A DNA stretch of 64,000 nucleotides from Todiramphus chloris collaris. Taxonomy: Eukaryota; Chordata; Aves; Coraciiformes; Alcedinidae. Where the stretch lies: NCBI GenBank assembly GCA_025345505.1, contig JANVCC010000064.1, positions 3,609,538 through 3,673,537 of the forward strand, in the 5' to 3' direction. The notes under the pieces are model-generated. The model was not told the DNA's origin. It saw only the letters and a program-made list of their open reading frames with translations, and did not search any database. The position numbers and the translations under genes are program-made. Below are positions 47,228-58,099 of this stretch, piece by piece (the first letter of the stretch is position 1; the number at the start of each line of letters is the position of its first letter).

Positions 47228-49163
47228 GTAAGTCTAGAGAGGATATGCTGGTGAGTGCCATGGGTGTCCTTATATGTACTTCAGCTCTTACCAGCCTCTC
47301 ACTGGAACTGCTGCACAATGAAGTGTGATGTCCTTGCCATAATAGGTATGAACACCAGAGGGAGAATTCCCCACTGAACCCCCAAGCATGACTTGCTCTT
47401 GCGGGGCTGAATGTAATATGAGAGCAGGAATGGCTTGTCCGAGATGATGAAGAGGACATTTTGCATGCATGGTCTGCTCTTGGATTCTCTACATCCCCCT
47501 CCTCTGTGTGCATCCCTCAAACACTAACTGTGCGTTTCAGGGGAGGCTGGGCAGTGATTGCAGGGTGACAACATTTCTTTCTGTCTTGGTTTCTGATTCA
47601 TGGATTCTATTAAAGTAACGTAGCGAGCTGAATGTTTACAGCATAACTTGGGACATCTTCTGTCAGACTGGTAATGTAGAGAGACAAGCTCAGTGCTGCT
47701 TGGCTTCTTGAGAGTGGGGGAAGGGTTTAAATTCGTTTTTCTCCATTGATTTATGTTCTGTACTGGAAATCAGTGATGTCCTCTGATACACTCATCTGTT
47801 TGAAAACCAGCAGCTTTCTTGGTCAAGAGTGTGTGGAAAAGTTCTGAAGGAATTGGCTCTTACAATACGGGTAGATGGGATAGTTAGAGCTGCTCTGTAG
47901 GCATGGTTATATTCTACTGATTATGACTGGTTTTTTTATCATCTGTCAATGTTAGTTGAATATGTTCTTTAAAACATTTCACACTGTTACAGAGAGAACA
48001 GCTGTTTTGGAGAGGAGGAGCCAAATGCTTTTCTTTGTCTGAGGATGGGAAGGGTAAATAGAACTTAAATGAAACAGCATGCAAAAGGAAAATTGATATT
48101 CATGTTATTTTTCTCTAATAGAAGATACCTGAATGTAAGGTCTGATTTTTGTCCAGGGAAGTAGTGTTTCTTCTGACGTGAGAGCATGAAACTGAAGTTT
48201 GAAGTCTTAAACCACAGGCTGGCAGCCTTGCACAGGGCATGCTCTCTTGTAGATCTTAATAATCCTTCCATAAATGTTCCTAAGAGAGAAAGGATTTTTG
48301 TTCCATCTTTCAAAGCTTTCCTTTGGACCAAAGTGGCACAAGATGAATGAAGTTACTTGCAATCAGCTGTGTGTGATTGATGTTTCTTTGTGAGTATGCC
48401 TATTTTGGGGGGAAATATGTAGTTGCTGCTTATGTAGGTGTGCCTTAGCGGATTGAAGCCAAGTAGCTGGGGTCTGGCTATCTGTGTAACTGTGGCAACA
48501 CCCAGATAAGCACGGGATAGCCACCCAAATGCTTACTCAGCTCCTTGAATGGTTTTGCAGCCACTGTAGAGTTCCAGGTAGCCAGTGTTACTCCTCTGTT
48601 GATATTCAGGTAGGCTAGCTGGCAGTGCTCTGCTGTTCTGAGAAGCAGATGTGTCCTAGGGCACACGGATGCCGAGGTGTAAGCGTGACCTCTGGGTGTG
48701 TCAAGTGTAGTGGTTCACAACAGTTGTATCAGCACATTTAAACCATAATGATTTCCATGGCCTTGCTGTAAGTGGCAAGACTTACGCATGTTTTATTGAA
48801 GAAGAAAGTTCTCTTCTTGATGGTTCAGCTCAGTAGATGGTCAGTCATCTGTGAATTCTCCTCTACCACATTTGATCCTTCTCAAAGAATCTCAATTTTC
48901 TTCACTGCTGTGACAGCAGCGATGGGATGGAGCGTCTGAGATGATTTTTATTTGCTCACTTGAACTACACTGGGCTGAATCTGAAGATGAGCTGGAAAGG
49001 CCTCTTGGCTGCCTTAAAATGGCCTTTGAGCGAGTTAAATTTCTTCCTGTAACAGTCACTAAATGCAGACTATTAGTTAATTCTTGTGTCATCATTTTCT
49101 CTCATTGGTGAAGCATAAATAAAACGCAGAATGAAATTTTTTAGGGGTTTTTTCCTCTTCTAG

Positions 49164-49256
49164 AAACTCAAAGTAAACTATGAAGCAAATGAGGAAAGTA
49201 TTGCACTAAGACTAGAAGCTTTACTTCTACAATTTACAAGCTACAGGATAAAATAA
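49164..49256 (+). CDS. Candidate terminal coding exon with poly(A) signal
   Basis: Behind a strong acceptor (GGTTTTTTCCTCTTCTAG) the phase-0 frame reads KLKVNYEANEESIALRLEAL, then LLQFTSYRIK, then TAA. The stop overlaps an AATAAA (49251-49256), so the exon could carry both the end of the frame and the polyadenylation signal. It would end a short plus-strand transcript starting near 46.04 kb. No family recognised; a frame of 30 codons is well within chance. Confidence 0.22.
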   Translation, partial: KLKVNYEANEESIALRLEALLLQFTSYRIK

Positions 49257-49402
49257 AAAGAAGCGTATACATGTGAGCGTGTTTATTGCTCTGAAGAGCA
49301 TGTGTCCTTTTTTCCAAGAGTGTCTCTCTAACCCTTGAGTGACGAATCTGATTTTTTTTTTCCACGCTGGATTTTCACTGCCTCCGAACTTAACTGTTTT
49401 AG

Positions 49403-49435
49403 CACTAGAGAAAGCCTCTTGTTTCTCCCTGGAAG
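49403..49435 (+). CDS. Weak candidate mini-exon
   Basis: A 33-nt segment between acceptor CGAACTTAACTGTTTTAG and donor GGAAG|GTAAAT; two frames are open (TRESLLFLPG or LEKASCFSLE). Too short to judge. Confidence 0.1.
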
Positions 49436-49917
49436 GTAAATACATACAGATATCTGCTAGAAATTAACTGTACCTTGACCCACATGACTGGTCTTCACTA
49501 TTAATCCCAGCTGATGGTAGGGAGGGGCTCTTCTGGGAGGCAGCCATGTGGTGAACATTGAGCACAGTGTTTTTTTTTCCCCTGCCTCTCTCCTTTTCAG
49601 ACAAGCGAAATTGTTCCGTGCTGCTGTAGATGTGAACTCCTTGCTGCACTGCCTCGCTATCTTCTTTCCCAGAAACTCCAGGGCCTGAATTACCAGCGGC
49701 AGGAATCTAAAAACTCTCTCTGAACCTGGATGGAATATGAGGAAGGGATGAATAGCAGAAGGGAAGAAAGAGTGAAGTTGGTTATTTTTCTGGCACATGG
49801 ATGCAATTACACTCAGTGCATTCCAGAGGCGTTCCTTTGAATCCGTGCAGGTCTGCCTGCTGTTCCTGGGAGAAAGGAAGAAAAAGGGAGGAAAAGTCCC
49901 TCTTGTTCGGAGGCGGA

Positions 49918-49945
49918 ATGTCTGCACTTTCAGTTCTCTTTTTAG
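49918..49945 (+). CDS. Candidate short first coding exon
   Basis: ATG followed by SALSVLFL, hydrophobic like the start of a signal peptide, then a donor (TTTTTAG|GTAAGT). It looks like a secretory first exon with a phase-1 intron. The obvious next acceptor (50136) gives a stop at once in that phase, so the partner exon is not identified. Confidence 0.15.
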
Positions 49946-50135
49946 GTAAGTTGGCTTTTCGGTTTTGTTCAGCTTTTTTGAAGCAAACTTCCCCGCGCGT
50001 TCTCTGCGTGACAGAAATTCATTTCTGATGAGCTCGAGAAAGGGCTTTGTAAAGAAACAACTTTTATGGAAAACTCCAGTTTCTGGGGTTTTTTGGGTTC
50101 TGATGCTTTTTTTGTTGTTGTTGCTTTATTTGCAG

Positions 50136-50345
50136 GTTGATAGCCAGACATCTCTTAATGTCTGGATCTATGTTTCCGAAGTGTTATTTCAACAGATTCC
50201 TTTTAGGAATGTGTGTTTCTTATTTAAAGAGGGCAGTGCTTTCAAGCTGGGAACTACAGAGGGGCTTGAACCCCTTTGGCATAACGAGGTGAACAAAATG
50301 CCTTTGTTTTGGACGTGGCGTCAAATTCTTTTAATTGCACTTTGA
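50136..50345 (+). CDS. Candidate terminal coding exon, 69 codons to stop
   Basis: The acceptor is excellent (TTGTTGTTGTTGCTTTATTT then GCAG). In phase 0 the frame runs VDSQTSLNVWIYVSEVLFQQ, then IPFRNVCFLFKEGSAFKLGT, to TGA at 50343. An internal GAG|GTGAAC at about 50286 could be a donor instead. The wording is rich in aromatic and aliphatic residues. No phase-0 partner upstream is identified and no family is recognised. Confidence 0.22.
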   Translation, partial: VDSQTSLNVWIYVSEVLFQQIPFRNVCFLFKEGSAFKLGTTEGLEPLWHNEVNKMPLFWTWRQILLIAL

Positions 50346-51657
50346 TTTGCTTGGGCACTTAACATTCAGATTTTGAAACTAAAAGGGGTTATTGTTTCCA
50401 ATCGATGCCCAAGATTAGAAACAGATGTGCTGAAGTGCGGGAGGGAGGAGTTTGGGGGGAAAGGATGGGAGAAGGGAGATAAAAGAGAAAGGCAAGGAAT
50501 GGTAAGAAAGAGGGCTGCTGAAAGAAGGGGGAGAGGTAAAGGTTGACTGTTAAATAGAAAAGGAGTGGAGGACTGGAAAAGAGACGTTAAAGACATTCAA
50601 GGAGAGTGAAGCCAGGAGAGCTGTTCGTTAAAGCCGTAGCTGATGGAGAAGAGATTTTGCAGCCTGAAGGTGCTTGAGGGGGTTTGCCTACAAGGCAGCC
50701 TCAGAAGCAGCCCGGGGATCTGCATCTCCAGCGGCACTCGAACGTGATGAGTGTGCTTCTATCTCCTTTCTGCTCACCAGATCATGCTGACAGGCACACA
50801 CCTTGGGAATCTGTGATGCCTGGGTCCTCCTGTCCCCCAGAACCTGGGTCCAGGTGTGAAAAAGTGGATTGGTCTTTGATTTCCTGGGAAGAGCTGAACC
50901 CTCCAGGGTTGTGGACTGATGTGGCTGGGCGCAGGCAGAAAAGAGTTTTGGGGCAGCTATAAAGAAATGTTGCAGGAGGGAGCTCTGTTACTTCAGTCTC
51001 AGGTGTGGGACGTGGACTAGCCAGATTTCTAGATACCTTACAGGCAAGCAGCATTTGTAGAGCTGCTGGTTAAATTGTGGAAAAGGCTTTTTCTCTAGGG
51101 ATTGCTGCTAGCACAGGTTTTATCTGTAGGAATGTGACAGGGGGTTTGGATGTGCTGTGGAATCTGCAGGGGAGTGCAGGCAGCAGTACCCCTGCACATC
51201 TGCTTCGACTATTTGTCTCACTGTGGTGGAGATAGTGTTTAAAGAAGGTTCCAGGAGATGAGAAAGTAAGGTTAGAACAGCTGTGCTTCTGCCAGAGGTG
51301 TCTGGGTTGGTCAGCCCTGCAGAAAGGGCAAGGAAAGGGCTCTGGAAATGAGGAGACAAAAGGCAGGTTGCTTACCTTGCTGACAGAGACAAATGGGAAC
51401 TACAGGCTTTGATTCATCAGCTCTACTCAGTTGCTGAATATTCCTGTATGATTAAGGCTTGGAGCAAAAAGAGTTAAAGGCTACCACTGAAAAGGTGCTT
51501 TTGGTGGCAATATAATGGCAACTTAGCATTTTGTGACTAGTGCTGCTTTTATCTGTAACACAGTGGGCTTTATCATCCTTGTTCTTATGTCTTGGGCATC
51601 TAGGCATCGCTACTGTACTAGTAACAGAAAAAATAATACAGACCCTGCTCTTAACAG

Positions 51658-51729
51658 CTTATACCCTCACCAATGAGTCTAGTTCCTTAGCCTCCCTGTG
51701 GGAGTTGTCCAAGCACTGGTTAGGGGAGG
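51658..51729 (+). CDS. Candidate coding exon, 72 nt
   Basis: The acceptor CAGACCCTGCTCTTAACAG and donor GGAGG|GTAAGT are both good. With two carried bases it reads YTLTNESSSLASLWELSKHW, then LGE, leaving one base; the length is a multiple of three. It contains an NES glycosylation-type site. No family recognised. Confidence 0.22.
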
Positions 51730-51999
51730 GTAAGTGTCCTACCAAAGCTAACAGCAAAACTTAGAATGTTTTATTTCCAGGTACTGCATTAATTATTGAA
51801 CTGCCCCTCATCTTGCTGGTGCTGTACCTGTCTTGTTGACAGATAACTTAGTCTCTCTGCTCTGCATCCAGCTTAATTTGCCAATATTAGAAATATATTC
51901 CATGGAGAAATAAGGAAGTATTGTGGCATCTGTTCCCAGGTTGACCTGAAAGCAAGGAGCCTGGGCGGTCTCATTTGCTAGCTGGAGAAAGTCTCATTG

Positions 52000-54900
52000 A
52001 TGTTCTCCACTAAAAAGGTATAAAAGTGCCAATGATGGCTTGCTTTTTTCATTGGTGGCAAGGTGAAAAGCTAGTATGGGAAAGAAGGGTTTAGAGAAGC
52101 CAAGCCAACTTAAAAGCAAAGTTTCCTGGTTTGGGCTTTGATTATTAAACATACTGATAGCATGGCTAATACACACGGTCCTTGTCTTTCACTCTGTTTA
52201 GCTCCGTGGGGCAGTGAGCAGCTGGCTGAGGAGACAGGAATCAGAAGCAAGTTTTAAGGAGACTTAAGACAAGATGGAAGAGTTAAGTTTGGGCAAGAGC
52301 ATGACCATTGGTCTTTGCCTAGAAACAGCTAGGTGAAGGAAGCAGGAAGGAGTGAGGAGTGGAAGGTGATGCACGCTACTGTGTGTGCTTACACAGAAAT
52401 GAGTGTCACCTCAGTCCACAGCTGCTCAAAGTGGTTTCAAATGTGTTGTGTAGAACTGCACTCCTTAAAATGAAAATGGACATTTTCAAAGGAAATATCT
52501 GTGATTCTTCACTTCTGAATGTCATAATGGACTGTTGCATTTTTCAGACAGTATAAAAAAAAAAAACTAGCAAATGTTTTCATTTGGCTGTCTTACTCCA
52601 TTGGTTCAAATTTTCAGGTGCTGGAACTCTCCCTTACCTTCTTTCATCCTCCCCAAATCTGTTTTGGGTGGTTTTGATGAGCCTTCCATTATAGTTTCCT
52701 TGTAATGCAGTATGTTAACATAGGTAATGCTCGTGTGCTTGGCTTTGATACTGGTATTGAATGCTTTTTCTTCACTTGTTTTCTAGTATATGTGTTCTGC
52801 CCTTCAGAAAGGGGCTTCAAGATCCAGAGCAGGAGATGTGCCAAGTCATCAGTCATCCAGCTTTCTGGTGTCCAGCTACTGTCAGTGAACCTTTACATTA
52901 GGGGTTGCTCACCACAATGCACATGGAGTCTGATGCACACTTTCCTGACAAAGATGTGTTTGGTGTGTGAGACCGTGTTCTACAGAGCGGTGTTGCTAGA
53001 GTGGGTGCAGCTGTAATAGCAAAATGATCTTTTGTACAGATGGAGCTGAGCTCTGCCCTCTAAGCACTGAGGTCAAGGACTCTCTTACAGCACTGTCTCA
53101 GGGGTATGCGCTTGCTGCACGGAACACCAGACTCTCATTGTCTCACTGCACTGGGGAAAAAGGTTATGGTGCAGATCCTTCCAGTGCCTGTTGGCATGAG
53201 CAATTGGGTCTGACAGCGTGCATTTGCCTAGGTATTCACCAGCCTGGTAGCTTGAAAAATCTGCGATGATACGGAAGCAGCTCCGCAGCATTCAGCAGCG
53301 GTAGGTCAGCCTGGGGCTGTACACCAGACTCTGCTACACTGACTCTGGCCTCCTCTTCTGCTTGAAGAGCACAGGCAAACCTGCAGTGTGCCCTGTCGCA
53401 TCTCCTGGAGACACTTCTCCTTAAAGCCTTGAGATGCTACCACTTGAGCCAAGCCAAGAGCCACTGCAGAGGTATTTTATCTTTTTAAAAGCACTCCTGC
53501 TCCCAGTGAGGTTACTGGGAAGTTTTGCACTCTAATGGAATACTGCTGCCTGGAACTAGTAAAAGCAAAGGAGCATGTTTTCAGCAGCTTGAGAACTAAG
53601 CTGATGGATCTTATATTTCTGTGGATTTCCTTGGTAATTCCTGAAGTTCAGTGATAACTAACAGTATAAAATACACTCGCTATTTCCGAGTTATCCCATG
53701 GCTCCTTGTCTGTTGCCTTTGGCTGTTAGTTTCATGATGTACTTAGAAACTTGGTAGGACAAGGATTTTGTCCTGTGTTTTCCCAGCACTTGACAGAGAC
53801 AAAGCTTTGACTCAGGAGTGCAGTAAAAAGAAGAATCTGTAGCTGTAAAAAGGGGGTTTGTGTGTGATTTTACTTTGTGGATTTAACTTTGTGTTGTCAT
53901 ATTCTGAAGGAATGCAGGTAACCTCTAGTTAGCTCAAAAGGCTCTCCTCCCAAGGACAGCTTCATGTAATTGGTAACTGCCAACTCAGTTCTGTCATGAA
54001 AACTCCAGTAGCAGTCAGCAAAACATCAACTGTCTGCAAAAGGCAGCCTGCTACAGTCGTGTGAATTTAGCTCTAGAACAGGGCAGAGAGCTCTAATAGA
54101 ACCCTACTCTCGGAATACTGAAGGAAAGGGAGCAGAGAAAAGCAGTGCATCCATTTGGCACTCCAGGGGAATTCAGAGGAGCTAGGCATAACAGAGTTGC
54201 TATCTGGCAGGGTATCAGGGTTAACAGTCTTTGGGAGACACTAGAATTTTTCTAAAACCAGGGATGGTTTGCATCAAATATTGTCTGTTAAGACCCTTGA
54301 TGAGGAATGGTCTGTTGTTCTCTAGGAGTGCTTTGGTTTATGTGGAATGGTTTGGAATTTTAGCATCCGAAAACAAAAGGGGTATTTTGGGGGTTATTTA
54401 TCTGTTATGTTTTTTCCATTTTACTGTGAGGAAGAAAAGGGGAGGAAAAGGTAACATTACAGAGCAAGGAAAAGCAGTGTGCCCAATTTCAGTTGAAATT
54501 CTGAAGATGAGTTCAGTTCATGGCAAATCAGGGGTGGGTGTGTGTGTGGGGGGGGGTAGTTTTCCTGCATTTCCCATGGAAAGCAATTGCTGTTTTGCCT
54601 TCGTGCCCACTAGGAACCTTGTCTCCATGTAGAATTAGTGGTCTGTCTGCGGGGCACTCTGTCCCACTTCAGAAGGACAGTTTGTGTAAAAGCACCACAA
54701 GCTTCCCAGAAATGTCATTGCACAACTGGCTTGGAGAGATCCTGATGTTTATCCTCAGGATCACAACAAATGCCCCTGTTTTCCTCAAGGCAAATACAGG
54801 GCTTTATAGGGAACATAGCAGGTTTGCAATCTGGGATTTGAGTGTTCAGGAACTGCTTGAAAAGGCATCTAGTCACTCTGGCAGAGCCTTGTATTTGAGA

Positions 54901-55190
54901 AATCTTGTGTGCTTATACTCCAATAAATGTAAGTGTCTTCATACCAGTGAAGTGGGGTGCTGCGAGCTGTCTTCTGGGGGTGTTTTCCTCTTGAGAAGTA
55001 GTCCCCATGGCCTTAATCAAACTCTACGTGGGATCTTTATGTAACTCAGTCCCCCCTTGGCTAAGGCAGAAGCCATTGCTTGTGTATCTGTGAAGTATTT
55101 TGTACACTAGCAGAGAAACCTTGGCTGATGTGCACACAATATCGTGCATTTCTTGCGTGCACTAACGTGTTACAAAAGAGGCTACTTCTG
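52000..55190. other. No firmly supported gene; one possible exon start
   Basis: A strong acceptor at 52786 (CACTTGTTTTCTAG) opens a 33-codon frame (YMCSALQKGASRSRAGDVPS) that then stops. Frames of 133 and 174 codons at 54.2-55.0 kb have no matching splice signals. T- and G-biased throughout. Confidence 0.4.
54531..54556 (+). repeat. GT/G low-complexity run
   Basis: GGGGTGGGTGTGTGTGTGG followed by a run of G. Simple sequence. Confidence 0.7.
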
Positions 55191-55238
55191 GTGCAGTGGG
55201 AACTTGGCGGTGCCCTGTCTGGAAGATGAATGGGTCTC

Positions 55239-55258
55239 TTTTTTTTTTTTTTTTTTTT
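55239..55258 (+). repeat. T-homopolymer run (20)
   Basis: Twenty T immediately before the strong acceptor of the candidate exon at 55291. It could be the reverse complement of a retroposon A-tail or an extended polypyrimidine tract. Confidence 0.75.
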
Positions 55259-55290
55259 ATCCCCAAAGCTGTTTCTTCATCTGTTTTTAG

Positions 55291-55455
55291 AAACGGTTGG
55301 TTTACAGAAGCAGCCCAGCAAAAAGCCAAGGGTGAAGTCAGGTCGTTGAGGTCTGTGAATAGATACTCAAATGACAGGACAGTGGAGGATGCAGAAATGG
55401 CTGTGCGGGAAGCACAACAATGGAAAATGTGTGAGGTGCTAGGAAGTCAACAGAA
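55291..55455 (+). CDS. Candidate coding exon, 165 nt, symmetric
   Basis: An excellent acceptor (CTGTTTCTTCATCTGTTTTT then AG) and a fair donor (CAGAA|GTGAGG) enclose 54 open codons entered with one carried base and left with two; the length is a multiple of three. It reads NGWFTEAAQQKAKGEVRSLR, then SVNRYSNDRTVEDAEMAVRE, then AQQWKMCEVLGSQQ. It is strongly charged, low in hydrophobic residues and helix-prone, unlike a random T-rich frame. If the donor is not used, a TGA follows within one codon. No family recognised. Confidence 0.3.
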
Positions 55456-56383
55456 GTGAGGAGGGTAAATTTACATCTTGTTCATCTCCTCTTCCCTTCA
55501 GTCTGCTGCTCCAGCATTGCTGAGTGGACTAACATCCCGCCTCTGCCAGCAAGGGATTCAAACTTAGCTTCATCCATATTTTCCCTGGACAGAACACAGA
55601 GAAGGTGTGTGCTATAATGACTGGCAGCTCTGGCAGTGGATTAGCTACCCAGAGTATAGCTGGCCTCTTATTTTCTCCCAGCAGCTTGCAGTCTAAGTGC
55701 TAGAAAAGGCAACTGGGCAACGTGAGGAGGACAGGTAGGACAGCCCTGCCTCAGCACAGCACTGTTGCTAGCCTTTCTTCAAGACACTTTTCTGGTACCT
55801 TGGTTCCCTCTTGTGACTCATTTCGTAGCTCTAAGAGGAACTGTGAGATGCATTGAAGGTGGACAATGGGATAGAAGGCTGCGAAACAAGTCCTGTCCTC
55901 ATATGCTCCATCTTGTCTCGGAGAGCATTTGGCATTTTAAAAAGGCAAATGCATCTTAATGGGCTAGACCCAGATTCATGATGTCAGAATTGCTATCCTA
56001 CAAGGATCAATACACATTACAGGATATTTTCATCCTGCCTCTGCTACTGTGTAGCTGATGTCCATTTCTCTGGCCAGAAAGTGAGCATGAAGCCTCGGTG
56101 TGCCTTGTTCCTGACTGACTAGGTAGAAAGGTTGAAGTTGAGCTTAGTGCCTGCACTTTAATTGCCTTTGGTGGGAAAAGGTCAGTGGAAATTTTGTTGT
56201 GCTCATTATATGCACTGGCAGAAGAGGCTGCTCTCCTGGAAACAGCCATTTGAAATGGAGCGTGCACAGTTAGAGGCAACTGATGACCATGACTAGCCTG
56301 CATTTGGCCTGCCATAACATCAGCCTGCTGCTACTTCTGTAGCATGCTTTGTGCTAAGTGTCACACTTACATAAATAAGTGGT

Positions 56384-56397
56384 AACTTACGTAAGTT
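56384..56397. promoter_or_regulatory. Palindromic PAR-bZIP D-box
   Basis: AACTTACGTAAGTT is a perfect 14-base palindrome centred on TTACGTAA, the ideal D-box for DBP/TEF/HLF and NFIL3. By coincidence both halves also look like splice donors. Motif only. Confidence 0.3.
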
Positions 56398-56990
56398 AAA
56401 TTTGGGTAACTTAGTCTAGCAGGGCCATATTGGGTGGAGAAGTACATAAAGCTCATCTGACAGAGGAGTACTTGCGTGTAGGTGTAGAGTTATCCCTTGT
56501 AGTTAAGGTGGCTGTTGTGCTTGAGCTCCTTGGCAGAGCAGAACCTGGAAGCCAGCTCCACTAAATGGTAGGTGGGAGTCCCTTGTGCATCCCTGTGGCT
56601 TTTGTTAAAAGGCAATAATTCTACACATTCACTCAAAATGTGCTAAGGAGTTGAATCTTCAACTGGCAGCAGTGGCGTAGTGACTTCAACAACGTTGTAC
56701 ATGGCAGAAAGGTCTCAGACTGCTTTGCAGAGAGAAGTTGTATGCTTCGTTGGAGTGTCTGAAGGGAAAGCAAAACAGCTCAGGAAAGCATCAGGGAGTG
56801 GTCAGTGCCTGGGTTGGGAATCTGGATGCAGTTCCCAGCTCTGTTCTGGATCTTGGCAAGTCTTGTCCATTTTACTCTTTGGCTATTTAGGCTGTAAGTT
56901 CTTCTGAGCAGAGAGTGCCTTTCCCTGTGTGCCTGGATGGTGCTCAGTACAAACTGGGCTGGTCAGAGGCTTGTCCAGAACTGGAGTGTG

Positions 56991-57008
56991 AAAAATAAAT
57001 AAATAAAG
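56991..57008 (+). repeat. AAAT tetranucleotide run with AATAAA hexamers
   Basis: AAAAATAAATAAATAAAG: about four AAAT units containing overlapping AATAAA. It could act as a plus-strand polyadenylation signal. Confidence 0.5.
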
Positions 57009-57427
57009 AGCGGCTTCATCCCCTTCCCCTCTTTGTGCCTCAGCAAAACTCAGCGTTAGGTGGCTTTCCTGTATTTGGAGTGAGATGGAGCTGGCTGAGT
57101 CTAGCTCAGGCTATTTTTTAAAGGCTTGATAAAATTTTAAAGGCCATCAAAATATTTAATACAGATATGAACCTTTATCTGTAGGGTAGGGCTGCAGAGT
57201 GCCAGGAAACAGCTCTCTGTTTGTGTAGGGGGAAATCTTTCATATAACGCGGCAAGCCTTGAATATTGAACTAAAACAGAGTCGGGCTCCTCTTTTTTTT
57301 TAATAATACTGCAGGGTTTTCAACCTTGAAGGCAAATCACTTTATGACTTCATTGTTTAAATTTAGGTTTTGTTTTGCGGGGGGGATCGTTAGACTTGAA
57401 GCAAAAGCCTTATAGCCCAGGGACTGT

Positions 57428-57471
57428 CACTTCTGATTACTTCCAGTGACACTTCCAATTATTTCCAATCA
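57428..57471. repeat. Direct tandem repeat of a 22-base unit
   Basis: Two abutting 22-mers (57428-57449 and 57450-57471) agree at 17 of 22 positions. Both begin CACTTC and share ATTA and TTCCA blocks. On the minus strand each unit starts with a GGAA core and ends in GAAGTG or GGAAGTG (ETS-like). Confidence 0.5.
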
Positions 57472-57524
57472 CAATTCCAGGGACAAGAGGAAAAAGGAGC
57501 CATGTTCTCCAACATTAGGGCTAT

Positions 57525-57540
57525 TTTTTTTTTTTTTTTT
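57525..57540 (+). repeat. T-homopolymer run (16)
   Basis: Sixteen T followed by A-rich then G-rich sequence. Simple sequence. Confidence 0.7.
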
Positions 57541-57761
57541 AAAAAGGGGCATTTTTAAACCCTCTCTAAAAAAAAAAGGTACAGAGTGAGATTTGGAACT
57601 CTGCTGTGGTAGGGTAATTCCAGAGCAAATCTGAAGTGAGACTTGAGGCCAGTGTCTGGCAGGGTGCTGGGAATCCTGCTGCAGATCCTGCCTTCTTGAG
57701 TAATATGAAGGAAATTGCTTCATTTTCCCCAGGCGTTAACTGGCACTAGGACTCATTTCAG

Positions 57762-58076
57762 TGCAGCCACATGCAGCTTCAATGCGTGTCTGCTAAACGC
57801 TCTGTGGGTCTTGTAAGACAGGAGCATGTGGAAGTACAGCTCATGGAAAGCACACAGCTTAGTGTGCTCGATGGGGAACGAGAGCCTGCTGAGAGAACTC
57901 GACTGATTTCTAGGTACCTGAAGTGTAGAATTCAGTGCAGTGTTGTATCCAGTGGTGAGCCTGAGCTATCCTGTCCTTCAAAAATTCAAGTATCGTGTGA
58001 TGGCCAAGGGAAGCTGGAGCACTGCCTAGCTTTCAGCTGTCTCTGGTCGCCTTACTTCAAACTGCTCGAGTGTTAA
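57762..58076 (+). CDS. Candidate coding exon or single-exon frame, ATG at 57771
   Basis: After the acceptor GGCACTAGGACTCATTTCAG one frame is open for 104 codons to TAA. From the ATG it reads MQLQCVSAKRSVGLVRQEHV, then EVQLMESTQLSVLDGEREPA, then ERTRLISRYLKCRIQCSVVS. A donor (CAGTG|GTGAGC, GT at 57955) could end the exon earlier, leaving one base. The other two frames stop within about 20 codons. Several CpG are kept inside the frame (AACGCT, CTCGATG, AACGAG, CTCGAC) although the surroundings are CpG-poor, and the wording is charged and balanced. No family recognised; I consider it the most coding-like single frame on the right side. Confidence 0.3.
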   Translation, partial: CSHMQLQCVSAKRSVGLVRQEHVEVQLMESTQLSVLDGEREPAERTRLISRYLKCRIQCSVVSSGEPELSCPSKIQVSCDGQGKLEHCLAFSCLWSPYFKLLEC

Positions 58077-58099
58077 AACAGTGTTAAAGGTGTCACAGC

